NCBI GenBank assembly: GCA_037102815.1
Contig: BTPP01000007.1
Coordinates: 1,364,001-1,428,000, forward strand
Reading direction: 5' to 3'
Length of the DNA stretch: 64,000 bases
From: Neurospora intermedia
Taxonomy: Eukaryota; Ascomycota; Sordariomycetes; Sordariales; Sordariaceae
This document shows positions 20,966-32,664 of the stretch, in pieces (position 1 is the first letter of the stretch; each line of letters opens with the position of its first letter). The notes beneath the pieces are model-generated. The model ran no database searches. It was not told the DNA's origin and saw nothing but the letters and a program-made list of their open reading frames with translations. The translations under genes were made by a program, and so were the position numbers.

Positions 20966-21833
20966 AATAGCGTAGTGTGACTTGGGTGTGCAAATTGGTG
21001 ATATTTCAAGTTTTGTTCTGATGTCATGGAATGATGAAACGTCGCGCGAGAGCTATTCCTGGTGTTGTCACTCGATGAGATAGATTCAGTGGAGTCGTCA
21101 GGTGCACCCAAACCCCGAAAACCCCGTTTCTCCAAATCCAGGTCCCTGTACCTGGCGCTCTCACAGAGCTTGGATCGATTCAAGTCGAGCTTGTCTGAAA
21201 AGAGAAAGATCTGCACCACCAGCCTCAGATCATTCACAATCCGCCCAGCTTCAGCCACGTGAAAGCCACAAAATATGGGACAAATGCCGCAATGCCAAGC
21301 CTTTGGACCTGCAGAGAGGGGCTTATCTGCTGAGAATGGAAGGAGAGGATGATCCGAGCGCCAAATTTTTGGAGGATGGAACTTTTCGGGATCGGATGAA
21401 GAGGAGCAGTCGCCGTTGTCACGGTAGTTGTGTAGCTGAGTGTAAAGGTAAGCCGCGCCCACCGGAGGGAAGACTGCTTACCCACCACCGTCCACCGTCC
21501 ACCGACCGCCGACCACCACACCCACTTGCCCGGATGCTTGGACTGAGCCTCCAAATTCCATAGTGCCACCATACAACCACAGAAAAAAGTTCATCTACTG
21601 CTCAACCTGTGACCCGTCACACCCGGCGACAAGCAAAGAGAGAGAGCTGTTTTTTTTTATTTACTTTCACAACCGATTTCCTGCCACCACCCGATCGGTC
21701 CTCAACAACCCCACGACAGTCGCATCCCAGCTCCCGGATCGCCCTTTCATGCAAGAGACACTTGCCAGCTAAATATCCAACAGTCAATTGGTCCTTCTCG
21801 GCAAGAAGGACGTGCGCGGGAAACACGGGAAAC
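20966..21833. promoter_or_regulatory. Shared promoter region between VPH2 and COQ1
   Basis: 868 bp lie between the two divergent start codons. Open frames on both strands here lack support. The COQ1 side is pyrimidine-rich. No specific operator is recognised. Confidence 0.5.
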
Positions 21834-23270
21834 ATGCAGCTCCGGACGGGAGCGGCTTTGGTGGTTCGGACCGGTCTTGGTCTTACACAGTCGAGATGTG
21901 CCCTACAAAGCCTTAGAACGAGGACACAGCCGACAGCAGTGCCCCTCGAGCGGAGGATACGACAGTCCAAGGCCCTCTACCACAACACCAAGAAGAACGA
22001 CTCGGCATGGGCTGCTGCTGTCTCGGTGGCCGGCAACATTGTCAACAATGCCGTCACCAAGGCCATCAAGGGCACCGACGGTCTGCCCACCATTGACCCT
22101 CTCCGTCTTGTCGCCGGCGAGATGAAGTTCCTAACAGGCAACATCCGCAAGCTCCTGGGTTCTGGCCACCCCTCGCTCGACCGCGCCGCCAAGTACTACA
22201 CACAGGCCGAGGGCAAGCATGTGCGCCCATTAATCGTCCTTCTCATGTCTCGCGCCACCGCTTTGTGCCCCAAGGCTCCTCAAAGGCAACAATCGACTCT
22301 CCAGGCCTCGGCCGCCATTGATACCTCGATCTCGCCTCTCAACATCCTCTCCGACTTCAACCCTTCTGACGCCACTCCCGTCTCCATTCCCGCAGATACC
22401 GATATCCTCCCTTCCCAGCGACGACTTGCCGAGATCACCGAGCTGATCCATACCGCCTCCCTTCTTCACGACGATGTCATCGATCACTCCGAGTCCCGCC
22501 GCGGCGCTCCCTCCGCCAACCTCGAATTTGGAAACAAGATGGCCGTCCTGGCTGGTGACTTCCTTCTCGGCAGAGCCTCCGTCGCCCTTGCCCGCCTTCG
22601 CCACGCCGAAGTTGTCGAGCTTCTTGCTACCGTCATTGCCAACCTTGTCGAGGGCGAGTTCATGCAGCTCAAGAACACGGCCCGCGACGAAAAGAACCCC
22701 AAGTGGTCCGAGGAGACTCTCACCTACTACCTCCAAAAGACCTACCTCAAGACCGCTTCCCTGATCAGCAAGAGCTGTCGCGCGTCTGCGCTGCTGGGCG
22801 GCGCTGATGCGGCAACGGTGGATGCTGCTTACTTGTATGGCAAGAACCTCGGCTTGGCCTTCCAGCTGGTCGACGACATGTTGGACTACACTCGCAGCGA
22901 GAAAGAGTTGGGCAAGCCTGCCGGTGCTGATCTTGAGCTGGGCTTGGCGACCGCTCCTCTACTGTTTGCCTGGAAGACGATGCCGGAGCTTGGTCCGTTG
23001 GTTGGCAGGAAATTTGAGAAGGAGGGTGATGCTGCTAGGGTATGTTTCTCCTGCTCTGCCTGCGGTTTGATCTCTCACACACACAATTGCTAACATCGTT
23101 ATGAACAGGCAAGAGAGTTGGTTCTCCAGAGCAACGGTATCGAGCAGACCCGTGCTCTCGCCCAGGATTATGCCGAAAAGGCCATCGAGGCCATCAGCGG
23201 GTTCCCAGACAGCGAAGCCAAGGATGGCCTAATAGAAATGGCCGTCAAGACGCTAAAGCGCAACAAGTAA
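21834..23270 (+). CDS. COQ1: Polyprenyl (hexaprenyl/decaprenyl) diphosphate synthase, ubiquinone pathway
   Basis: Exon 1 is 21834-23039 and exon 2 is 23109-23270; the intron 23040-23108 starts GTATGT and ends AACAG. They give 455 residues. The enzyme makes the long isoprenoid tail that is attached to 4-hydroxybenzoate in ubiquinone synthesis, in the mitochondrial matrix. Both aspartate-rich motifs are present: LLHDDVIDHSESRRG (DDxxD at 213-217) and QLVDDMLDY (DDxxD at 347-351). EGKHVRPLIVLLMSR carries the usual Lys-Arg diphosphate site. I chose ATG 21834 (MQLRTGAALVVRTGLG) because it gives an Arg-rich mitochondrial presequence; an in-frame ATG 225 nt upstream is less likely. A loop of about 50 residues separates the KHVRP and DDVID regions (SPLNILSDFNPSDATPVSIP), common in fungal Coq1. 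Tail length cannot be read. Confidence 0.93.
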
Positions 23271-24046
23271 AGCACCACCGAAAAAAAGCAACGAAAAGAA
23301 GCAAACAAGAAAAGGGCGGCGACCAGCGGTTATTGTAACACCTCCTGAACGATACAAATCAGATGAGAAATGCATACATATGCTACTATGTAGTAGCCCC
23401 TGGGTAGAGTCGCACAAGAGTCGAGATCAAGCATAGAGTAGAGGTAGGTAGCCACATATGTTTGGCTACGGATGTACAGCAACAAAATATGTGGCTACGA
23501 GTGTACAAGCACAAGGAGAAAAAAAAGGGAAAACGGGAAAGACAAAAAGGGGCCGACATGACAACCACAGCTAAAGCAGAAGGCTTTGTTTGTGGACGTG
23601 GATGTGGTTTTGGGCGGACGACACATACGCGGCATACATATATGTACTATCATCATCATCATCTTCTATGATTTTATAAGGGCGCATTTGCGGGAGCAAT
23701 GGGAAAGATGAATGGGATTGTTGCAAGAAGGAACCTTTGATTCAGCTCAATACCACGAGGGTTTTCAAGGCATCTTGACTTTCGAGTCTGCCGCGTGAAC
23801 TTGATGATACAGGTCGTATTCCAGTTGGGGATTGATCTGCAACAGTCGATTTTATGGCTATCACCTTGGGCGATGTCCATTAGGCTAACCATTCCTCCCT
23901 TCCATATCCTCCATCACCCACGTTCGATTCGAACCCCATCTTCCTTTTCTCTCTTCTACCAAGAGGTATCCTGCCCACTACAATTTTTCTTTTACCATTA
24001 ACAGCTACAAATATCCTTTCCTCCACCCCCGATAAGGCCTCGACCA
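23271..24046. other. Intergenic between COQ1 and tandem small genes
   Basis: It holds COQ1 3' UTR sequence and a run of ATC repeats near 23652-23663. No supported gene is present. Confidence 0.5.
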
Positions 24047-24448
24047 CTACTCCGCCTCTGATGTGTGGTTGTCGCAATCCTCGCTGTCTGCGCCGGCGCC
24101 GGTGTGAGGAGGTGTGGGGGGAGGAGTGTTCTTGTGCGGCTGGCCGGGCTCGCTGGGCTGGTCGGACTGCTGGTTGGTGGTGGGAGTGATCGTGGAGGTG
24201 ACACTGCCGGCGCTGGTCGCGGTCACGCTCATCCGGTAGGTCGATGAGTTATGGGGGATTATGACGACGGTGAACTGGCCGTCGCTCGCATTTTTTGACG
24301 TTACTTGCAATGGTAGGTAAGCCCTACGGCTAGGTAGCAGGGTGCTTGTGCTCGCGAAATTTCTTAGGTACCTGGCTAACCAGTCTCCATTACATAGTGT
24401 AAGTACCTCCAGGTAGGTACTCTCCATCAAGATTCGAGTCCAACCCAT
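24047..24448 (-). CDS. Small Thr/Ser/Pro-rich protein, copy 1 of a tandem pair
   Basis: The 133-codon frame starts at ATG 24448. The last 85 or so residues match copy 2 (24757-25152): IPHNSSTYRMSVTATSAG against IPQNMASSYNVTMTETATG, then TITPTTNQ against TMTPVNQ, a PPPTPP stretch and an acidic end (DSEDCDNHTSEAE). The likely start of copy 2 (MNANQPG) corresponds to KNASDGQ here, so copy 1 either uses the upstream ATG in a region with no similarity or has lost its start. No signal peptide is clear. Function is unknown. Confidence 0.5.
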   Translation of the reverse strand: MGWTRILMESTYLEVLTLCNGDWLARYLRNFASTSTLLPSRRAYLPLQVTSKNASDGQFTVVIIPHNSSTYRMSVTATSAGSVTSTITPTTNQQSDQPSEPGQPHKNTPPPTPPHTGAGADSEDCDNHTSEAE

Positions 24449-24756
24449 CCTCTTCCTTCCCTCATCCTCCCTACTTGCCTTCTCCTTTGCAGCTTGTCTT
24501 TACTTAACCGACAATGAACTCCATCACCCTCCCGTTATACTCGACAAGACCTTAACCACACATCCCCCTATTGTCTTCCCTCTGCCCATTTCATCCGCCT
24601 CCTCAGGGGTAAGTACCTCTATCCTCACCGACACAACCCAAAGAAACCACCTGAAGGTGCCGACCTCGGCCAAGGAGGAAGGAGTAAAAGTGGTACTTAT
24701 CGTATGTACCAATAGGAGAGATAGACATCATGGAGGGCGTAGCGTAGGTAATCTGA

Positions 24757-25152
24757 TTACTCTGGAGTGTGGTCGCTGAAGTCCTCGGTGGGGATGGGAT
24801 CCACGGTGCCGGTGGGCGGAGGAGTGGTAGGAGGACTGATGTAAGGCTGGCTAGTGGTGGAAGGACTATTGTTTGGCTGGTTAACGGGAGTCATCGTGAT
24901 GATGAGGGTCCCGGTGGCGGTTTCGGTCATGGTGACGTTGTAGCTCGACGCCATGTTCTGTGGGACTATGGAGATGGTGATCCCGGGCTGGTTGGCGTTC
25001 ATTGTAATGGTTTGTTTGGTGCCTGGCTTTTGTAGGTGAGCAACGGTGCCGTATACCACTTTGTAGGAAGGTAGGTACCTATTTAAGCGGTTGTGGTGGT
25101 GGTAGGTACCTTGGATAGGGAGGAGAACTGTGGAGAGTTTGTTAGGTTTCAT
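24757..25152 (-). CDS. Small Thr/Ser/Pro-rich protein, copy 2 of a tandem pair
   Basis: The frame is open for 131 codons. A start at ATG 25002 (MNANQPGITISIVPQN) would give 81 residues and fits the limits of similarity to copy 1. The protein is a beta-prone Thr-rich segment (VTMTETATGTLIITMTPVNQ) followed by a PPTTPPPTG linker and an acidic tail (TEDFSDHTPE). Conservation of amino acid pattern, including the end, between two diverged tandem copies argues that both are or were translated. No known domain is recognised. Confidence 0.55.
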   Translation of the reverse strand: MKPNKLSTVLLPIQGTYHHHNRLNRYLPSYKVVYGTVAHLQKPGTKQTITMNANQPGITISIVPQNMASSYNVTMTETATGTLIITMTPVNQPNNSPSTTSQPYISPPTTPPPTGTVDPIPTEDFSDHTPE

Positions 25153-25479
25153 GTCATATATATAGATGTATTTAGAGGTATGTAGGTTATAAGAGTGGGA
25201 GACTGGGTGATCATTTTCGCAAGAAGAGACAGGGTAACGGGCATATTTTTGTACTTGCGTTTTGCGGGTTGATTGAGGTGTCTTTTACCTCTCTAGGTGT
25301 TCTGGGTAATGGTGGGAGTTTGATGATGTCGTTGGAGATTGCTGTTACTGATGTCGGTATGGGTGTTTTCCGGTTAAAGGCTGTCAGTGATGGCTGATCG
25401 TTTGTCGACTCCGTCCAAGATTGGTGACAGATGAGTCAAAGAGTAAGTTATTCGGGCGAAGTCAAAATTTCCGCTGATC

Positions 25480-25511
25480 GATGATGATTATGATGATGAT
25501 GATGATGATGG
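25480..25511. repeat. Trinucleotide microsatellite (ATG/GAT)
   Basis: About ten ATG units with one interruption, in non-coding DNA. Confidence 0.85.
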
Positions 25512-25737
25512 GGAGAAAGAGTAAACTTACAACGGAGAAATGGAGAGGGAGGGATCTTATACTCTTGAGAAAAAGTGAATTCTGCCACCGGGGCGGACTA
25601 AGGTTGTGGTTTTGCATACGACCCTTCACCATCATGTATCGGAGCCAGGTTCAAACAGGGCCATTCATCACCCATCATAGAATCGTTCAGTCTTTCTTCT
25701 CCGAGGACCGTGTCGGGTGAATGTCAAGGCACCAGAA

Positions 25738-25763
25738 CCCCCCCCCCCCCCCCCCCCCCCCCC
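25738..25763. repeat. Homopolymer, 26 consecutive C
   Basis: An unbroken cytosine run in intergenic DNA. Its length is likely variable between strains and may be uncertain in the assembly. Confidence 0.95.
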
Positions 25764-27807
25764 GTTGATTAGACCCGTTATAGCCTCCTTCATATCAATC
25801 TTGACTGCAGCACGACATTCACCCCGTCCGTCTCCTTGGACTAGATGGTCTTGTGTTGGTGAAGGGTCTTATCCAGAACCAAACCTTAGCCGAAACTCCA
25901 AGTCTTGCTCGTCATTTCTCTGTGGCCATCTACTCCTTCTCCCACCACCATCGTCATCTTGAATGCCTGGAATATTTCGACCATGACCTACCTCGACCAA
26001 ACAACAAAATCCCCGACCTCTCTGCCATCACCTGTTATGTAGTCATGAAGTTGACAATCGACCATCACTAATAGCCTACAATCGGAAAACAACAATACCT
26101 ACATACAGCATCAACCGTGAAAACGCCAGCAAAGACAAAGCTAGCAACAAGACAAACATAGGTATCAACAGCGATACCATCAGTCAGTGAAGCAATACCT
26201 AAACAACAACAAACACTACGTAGAGGTACAAATCGGTCGCTCCTGATCAGAAGCACGGCCAGGAGATATTGGCTACATATTCTTAGGTACCACCGCCGAC
26301 GCTATACCCAACAAGGTCCGGCACCGTCAACATGATGGCTCACCAGATGGTCAAGGAGGATAAGATCGAGAATGTAAAGTGGAAGTGGTGCGCCCACCAC
26401 CCGCACGTGAAGTGAGTGAAACAAGACTCAAAGTATGTCATTGGAGATGGCCCGATGGGGACTGGAACGGCGGTTGAGACCGTTTGCCTGATAACTCAGT
26501 GATGCGAGACGTCAGTGTTCCGCTTTGGAGTTGAATGTACGTAGCGAGAGGTAGGTAGTCAGCAGTTGAGGAAGGGACGATGTTTGGTTAAGAGCCCTCA
26601 CTAGAAGTGGTCAGTAAAGTTGTAGGTTGCTAGAGGTACTTGAATGGCTGTTCGGCTGCCCAGAGCAGGCACACCCAAACTAGCACCTTCCCTCTCTGCA
26701 TACCATTACCATCACCGATTACTATAATCGCACTTTCCCCAGTTCCCCTTCCAACTTCCCTCCTCACTCACTCACACACTCCCCATCCCTCCCAAATCAC
26801 CGCATCCCAACTCTCATACTTCCACGAAAGGCAGATAGGTCATGCTAACATTTCTCACCAGACACGGGACGTTAAGCTGACGATAATTGAGGACCAGGCA
26901 GTGGCAAGAAACAACGCGCTCACGAGTAGAGAAGAAATCAATATTGATCCAACGAGAGAAGACCATCATTTGATTCATTTCGTGTCACGATATTGCGACG
27001 TGACGCATCTCAAGTCAGCGAGTGATTCCCATCTTGTGCCCATGCACATGCCAATCCCCAAATGGGGCCTCTTCCTCTGCAAATATTCCCTATAACACCT
27101 TTCCCGTAGCGCTTCAAAAATGTACCAGCGAGCGTAAATATCCAAGAATCGAAAAACCCCTGTGGCACCCGCCACTCGACCATGGCTAAATGTTTTTTAA
27201 AAAGTCAAATCCTAACGAGAGAACGCCATTCCGATATGTCTCTTGACCACATTTTCCCCTATGCTCTTTGACCCCACCCCCTTACCACATGATCCGATGC
27301 ACCTGTACCTTCAGCCAAATCAAACTCCTAACCGTCTTCCGTTGTCTTCCCGCGTCCCCCCAAATGCTTTTTTTTTGAATGTAGTTAGGTGCATGCTTTG
27401 ATTTCCTGATCCGACCAAGTTTCGCCATCGCCCTTGGGTACATGTTGATATTTCCCTTACAACACCTTTCCATGCCATCTTTCTGAAGTACCAAATCGCC
27501 ATGAATGAGAAATATGATGTTAGAAGCCAAAAAATGCCCGGTTCACTCCACGCTTAAGCGAATGACTGAAGGAAAATACATGACCCAGTATCCTTTGTTC
27601 CGTAACACCACCCGACATGATATAAGAGGATATAGTGCGATGAAAAACCAAACAAAATGAAAAACAGAAAAACATGCGATAAAAATAAAAACAAGCTCAA
27701 AGAATTCAAGCGGCATGTAGTTTGTTAGTACATGGGAAGGTGATCTTAGCAGTCTTGCTGCCTGAACCACAAGTCTTGAAAGTCAACTCACGTACGACCC
27801 AAGGGGT

Positions 27808-30156
27808 TTAAGCAGGAATGAAATCCAGACCCAACCCCTGAGCAATACGAGGCCAGTCCCATACCGCGGCCCAATCACCACTCTCCATAAGCTGCCACAC
27901 ATGCTCCAGAACTTCCAAGGCGCGGTCAGCGTTTCTAAGACCAGTGTATCCCTTGACGGTTTTCACAGCAGCCCGAACCCGATCCCGGTGGGTAGGCGTG
28001 AAGCATGCCGTACCGATGATAAAGCATGGGAGGAGGAGCAGGGTTTGGCATGGGTCGCTAGGCTTGAAAGATTCCATGATGCCTAAAGATTCTTCAACAG
28101 CCACGGTAACACGTGGGTCTTGCTGGAGTGGCTTGCGAGATGGTGGCGGCGACTCGGCTCGCAAAGATGAAGTGGTGCTGAGGAGAGGGACGGAGCCCAT
28201 TCCATAGTCTGAACCCTCCAGCTTGGGCGACGAAGTGCAGCTTGGTGATGCCGACATAGGCGGCGTAGTAACACCAGGCGCAGCGGTTCGACTATGGTAG
28301 GCATGGGATAGGGTAGACAACCGGAGATCCGATGACTTTGTTGGAGGCAAAGGAGCCGAAGGAGACGGCGGGTAGACGGTCCGAACAAGGTAGATCCACA
28401 TCATGTGCTTGTACAGGAGTCCTACTCGGTCACGATGGTCTCCTTGAGGCCAGTGAGGGGTCCAGTCCTTAATAGCTGCGTCGATCTCAGCCGCCCGATA
28501 AAGGCTGACGTAGTCCACCACTGGGTCGACTTGAGTGACAATATTGTGCCGAATGGTGTTTCGAATCATGGTAATTTGAGGAAGGTACTCCAAGAGTCCA
28601 TCGGCAACACCAATGAGCCGGGGAGGATAGATAGCTGGTGTGTAGTTGGCATCGTTGGGAACCGCACGGTGGTGAAGAGTCGAAACGGAATGAATCAACT
28701 CATCGGCAAAGATATGGTACTGGAAAAACTCGGCAATGAACGAGAAGAAAGCCGAGTCTTCCGGCGGCGAGCTTGAAATGAGACTCTTGTATGCCGAAAG
28801 ATGGAGCCGGTGCTCACCACGCGGGTTGCCCTCAGCCAATGCCTCGAGGAGGAAGCAAAGCATCTGGCCGTAACGGGCAGACACGCGGAGTTTGTCTTGA
28901 GGGTTCATTGCATCGCTGACTTCCACGTCCTCGTAGAACTTTTGCCTGGCTTGATCATGATGATACAGAGACCGTTCGTGGAGCTTGTGGACAGATGTCG
29001 ATCGGTTGTTCTTGAGGATATTGAGACCGTAGGGTGTGTCATAGTCGATATGTTTGCTGGCCAACGAAAGGATGGAGTGCATGAGGCCTTGATGCTTGAC
29101 TGCAATTGGCACCATCATGTCCTTGAAGGCATTCTTGTGTTCTCCCTCAACGGTCAACACCGTGCTGAGATGCTCGTTATAATGCTTCCAGAAGATCCTA
29201 TCTTCGACCGTCTCGAGCCCGTGGAACAGTGGCTGCATGGTAATGGACGGCAAACTGTGGGACTTGAGGCGTTCTGCATGCATGGGCATGTTAGACGGTC
29301 CTACCACGGGTGTATTCCCAAGGCTGCTGTGCTTACCCTCCTCGGCCCTCTCTCTGCCACTCTTCCAGATCTGTTTCTCGGGGTATCCTTCACAAACCAC
29401 GGCATTCTTTTCACAGTTCATGCCTATACGGGTTTTAGAACAGAACGACAGCCGATTGGGGTTGAAGTTGCACTTACACCGTGGCTTTGCCTCGTCACAC
29501 TTCTTCTTGCGCTTCCGACAAGTGAGGCAGCCTGTCTTGGATCGGCCCTTTGTGATCTTGTTCGCAGGGACAGGAGGCGCAATTGGATGCTTGCGGGGCC
29601 GACCTCGGGGCCGCTTCGCCTTTGGCTGATCTAGCATCGAACCGTCACTGTTTGGAAGTGCATTTGCAGGAGCTTCCTTGATATGGTCCATGCAAAAGTC
29701 GTCATCGTCCAATGGCTCCATTTTTGGCAACGGCAGCATGTTGTCGTCCGAGTCCGGGTCCCACGACAACTCATAATGGTGGCCGTGGCCGTGGCCAGAA
29801 CTGCCATGGTGACTGTCGAGTGCCATTTCCCAGTTCTCCATAGAAGAGAGAGAAGCAGCCGACTGGGTCAATTCAGGCGAGGCAGAGGCAGAAGCGGAGG
29901 AGGAAGAGCAACAAGAATTCCCTGACAGATCCGTGCCATGATAGGACGCGTCCATGCCATTGCTGATGGGTGAAAGCTGGCCAGTCTGAGCAAAGCTCAT
30001 GGCCGAAGACATTGAGGCAGAAGTTGAGGTTGACGAAAGTGAGGTGAACCAGGACGATGATTGGGGAAGACCCTGGATATCATCCGAATCCATGCTGTGG
30101 CTATCCGACCAGGCAAGGTCTCCGTCGTCCGACGCGGCAGGAAGTGAAGAGTCCAT
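27808..30156 (-). CDS. AT-hook and Zn(II)2Cys6 transcription factor
   Basis: Exon 1 is 30156-29478 and exon 2 is 29423-27808, with a 54-nt intron at 29477-29424 (GTAAGT...TATAG). They give 764 residues. Splicing restores a perfect zinc cluster: C210-x2-C213-x6-C220-x6-C227-x2-C230-x6-C237 (TGCLTCRKRKKKCDEAKPRC, then MNCEKNAVVC). Just before it, KRPRGRPRKHP (about 181-191) is an AT-hook, so DNA contact may be bipartite. Residues 1-180 are Ser/Asp-rich and probably activating. The middle part (AVKHQGLMHSILSLASKHID and after) has the helical pattern of the fungal-specific regulatory domain. The end is ordered (WAAVWDWPRIAQGLGLDFIPA). The intron length is a multiple of three and its frame is open, so an unspliced form would insert 18 residues inside the zinc cluster. 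Target genes are unknown. Confidence 0.9.
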   Translation of the reverse strand: MDSSLPAASDDGDLAWSDSHSMDSDDIQGLPQSSSWFTSLSSTSTSASMSSAMSFAQTGQLSPISNGMDASYHGTDLSGNSCCSSSSASASASPELTQSAASLSSMENWEMALDSHHGSSGHGHGHHYELSWDPDSDDNMLPLPKMEPLDDDDFCMDHIKEAPANALPNSDGSMLDQPKAKRPRGRPRKHPIAPPVPANKITKGRSKTGCLTCRKRKKKCDEAKPRCKCNFNPNRLSFCSKTRIGMNCEKNAVVCEGYPEKQIWKSGRERAEEGKHSSLGNTPVVGPSNMPMHAERLKSHSLPSITMQPLFHGLETVEDRIFWKHYNEHLSTVLTVEGEHKNAFKDMMVPIAVKHQGLMHSILSLASKHIDYDTPYGLNILKNNRSTSVHKLHERSLYHHDQARQKFYEDVEVSDAMNPQDKLRVSARYGQMLCFLLEALAEGNPRGEHRLHLSAYKSLISSSPPEDSAFFSFIAEFFQYHIFADELIHSVSTLHHRAVPNDANYTPAIYPPRLIGVADGLLEYLPQITMIRNTIRHNIVTQVDPVVDYVSLYRAAEIDAAIKDWTPHWPQGDHRDRVGLLYKHMMWIYLVRTVYPPSPSAPLPPTKSSDLRLSTLSHAYHSRTAAPGVTTPPMSASPSCTSSPKLEGSDYGMGSVPLLSTTSSLRAESPPPSRKPLQQDPRVTVAVEESLGIMESFKPSDPCQTLLLLPCFIIGTACFTPTHRDRVRAAVKTVKGYTGLRNADRALEVLEHVWQLMESGDWAAVWDWPRIAQGLGLDFIPA

Positions 30157-32562
30157 AACCCGTCACTAACGAGACCATACCAAAAAGGTGAAAACAAGGG
30201 TACTTGGAGGGAGGGAGGCGCCCCTAAATGCTTGAAACTGTTGCTCGAGACGGATTGGGTAAAACAAGGCTGGCCGATGGGCGGGCAGCCAAGAAAGGCC
30301 GAGATGAGGTGTGGAAGGTGTGGGAGGGGGGCTGAAGTGACAAAGTAGAGACCTTGTGGCACTAGTCAGCCTGGCCTTGAGCAAAATGGTCGATCAGTAC
30401 ACTGTCCAGGACTATTCTGTGAAATGGGGAAGGTCATGCATACAGCTTTGGCGTATCTCTACACAGTCGGAAGTCGAGAATTGTGGGGAAAAGATGAAGA
30501 ACTCGAAGGCGTTTAGCCGTCAAGGAGGGGAATGGGGAGACACTTCGGACCGGCGAGGAACAGTAAATGGTGTAGATCAACGGCAGCGGGACGATCTTGT
30601 CCTGTCCTTCATACGTGTTGGTCCTCTGCAAAAGAAAAGGTCAGAGGTAGAGGTAATAAGATGAGGCTAGAGGACGGTGAGGACGACGAGTAGGAGGGAG
30701 GGAATTCGTCTCGATCTGTCGACAAGGGTCTTTGAGATGTGTGTGACTGGTGATGAGAGACACTGGGGACATGAAGGAACAGGGGGAGGCAAAAAATTGG
30801 TGGAGAGAGGGACGTCCTTATTTGCTTCCGATTCGACTTGTCTTGTTGTGCTGCAATGAATTTGACGGATCGGGGTGGGTGTGGACAGATGGGGTTGTTT
30901 ATCACCCACCACCACCACCTCCTTCTCGTTAACCCAGCCGAAAAGACCCATGTCTGCTTTTTTTTTCTAGTCTGCCATTTGTGCAACCTGACCATCCGTC
31001 GTCCTAACCTAATCTCTGGGGAAGCTGTGAGTATGTACACTACGGGTGAGAAGCGTAGCACTCGGCTTCTCCACAGTCTGGCGGTCTTTCCCTGTAGAGG
31101 CTATTTCTTCCATTTGATAGGTGTCCGACTTGGAGCACTTCAGCCTCAGAGTCCAAGCCAAGCAACGAGATACTGAAGGCGGATATCCGCTAAGGTACCT
31201 CCAAGCAGGCAGCAGAGGAAAGAAAAAAAATAGAAAACAAAAATGAAAAAGACAGATGGCCATGTGAGCCAGGCCTACCTCTAGATAGACTAGTCAATTT
31301 CTAGTGCCATCTTGATCTTGGATAGCTTCCATGCTTTGGTCTATGTTTTAGATCGCTTCGTGGACTTGGTAACGTAGTATGAGTGGAGGAGGACGCAGAA
31401 ATGGGACGATTGATTGACGCTGCGTCGATGCCAAGATGGGATCGGGATGTTGGGTGCCGGTGGTGGTTGAAGATGGTACATGTCCGTACGTAGTGTGGAT
31501 GGAGGATTGGGAGATCGGGATAGAGAGGGGAGGGGGGGTTGGAAGGACTCGGAGTGAGGATGAGGGAGGGAATGGAACGAAGCCAAGAAGGCCAGCATGG
31601 TGAAATCGATCTTACCTTGCTTACCTCTACAGCTCTACCTAGGACGGGAGTTCTTTCCAGTGGCTGCCCCTGGTGTATCACACGGGCTTTCCTGTTCAGG
31701 AACCTCCAGCTAACCAGCTAACGGAAGTGGTAGATCGTGCCTGCCTCTAGTCTAGTGGTGTTCTTGCCCTCATCGCAGACTCCAGTCGCAGTGCAGCGAG
31801 AGTGGGAGTGCGGGAGCTGGAAGCAACCCAACAGAAAACAACAAAGGGCAACTGCGATAGATTCGTCGCTGACCGCACGACGGGAAGTGATGCGAAAGGC
31901 AAGGAAGGACCCTCTCACGCGTGCAAAAGTGCTGCCACTTCCACATTTGCGATATGCGAACGTGCATGAAGGAAGTGAGTGTCGAGGTATCCTGCGGGCG
32001 CTAGCGAGGTCGGTACGTACCCCAGAACTTGACACTTTTTCGTTTTTTTGGGCTGATCACTGCAGAGTCGCCGACAGTGTTTTGTGCCGATTTCCTTTGA
32101 ACTTCCTTGGCCCAAGCCTTGTCGGCGGGGATTGTCGCTCTGAGCAGAGAGAGAGAGAGGGAGAGAGCTGGCGGAAAGCACGAGAGCTCCAGCTGAGATA
32201 CGACGCACGCAGTTGCCATCGATTGGATCCATGTAACCGTGACCTCTCGCTACACCGGACGTTGTCCTTGAAGCCGAGAGAGATGGAGCGCTGCCGAGAG
32301 TGAGGTTGTTTGCGGGAGAGAAATCTCTTCATCGACTTTGGTCGGATATGCAAGATACGTGCAAGGCGCAAGTGCCCGATGCTACTCTCTCCTACATGTC
32401 AACTCTCGCTCTTTTCCAATCATTGTGGGTGATGGACATCTTGAGAAGCTTCAACGTTGGTACATTTTCGGCGGTTTACATTCAAGACATTATGATGGAT
32501 CTCAAGCGAGTTCCACTTGTTAGAGACTTCAGTTGGTTCCCTTGTGAACCCGACATGCCCCG
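30157..32562. other. Upstream region of the transcription factor gene, no supported gene
   Basis: A long leader or promoter region is likely for the Zn2Cys6 gene. Open frames on both strands are low in complexity (Ser/Pro/Arg-rich) and share no motif. A GAGA-rich patch lies at about 32145-32170. Confidence 0.4.
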
Positions 32563-32563
32563 C

Positions 32564-32570
32564 TATAAAA
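32564..32570 (+). promoter_or_regulatory. Strong TATA box
   Basis: TATAAAA follows a GC-rich base step (CCCGCTATAAAAGGGC) about 95 bp before the candidate ATG at 32665. It is one of the best TATA matches in the gene-poor part of the window. Confidence 0.4.
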
Positions 32571-32664
32571 GGGCACTGCAAAGCACAAGCCAGCGATCAC
32601 ATGTTATGATTGGCTTGGACACGACGCAGAGACCCTTGCTGCTTTTCGACAACTCCTCTCCTCC

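Larger units (their letters stand above)
25153..27807. other. Gene-poor intergenic stretch
   Basis: It contains an ATG-trinucleotide run (25480-25511), a 26-base C tract and several GGTACC/TAGGTA words. Frames at 26640-27095 and 27282-27530 show no motif and are not called. The end next to the transcription factor is probably its 3' UTR. Confidence 0.4.
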
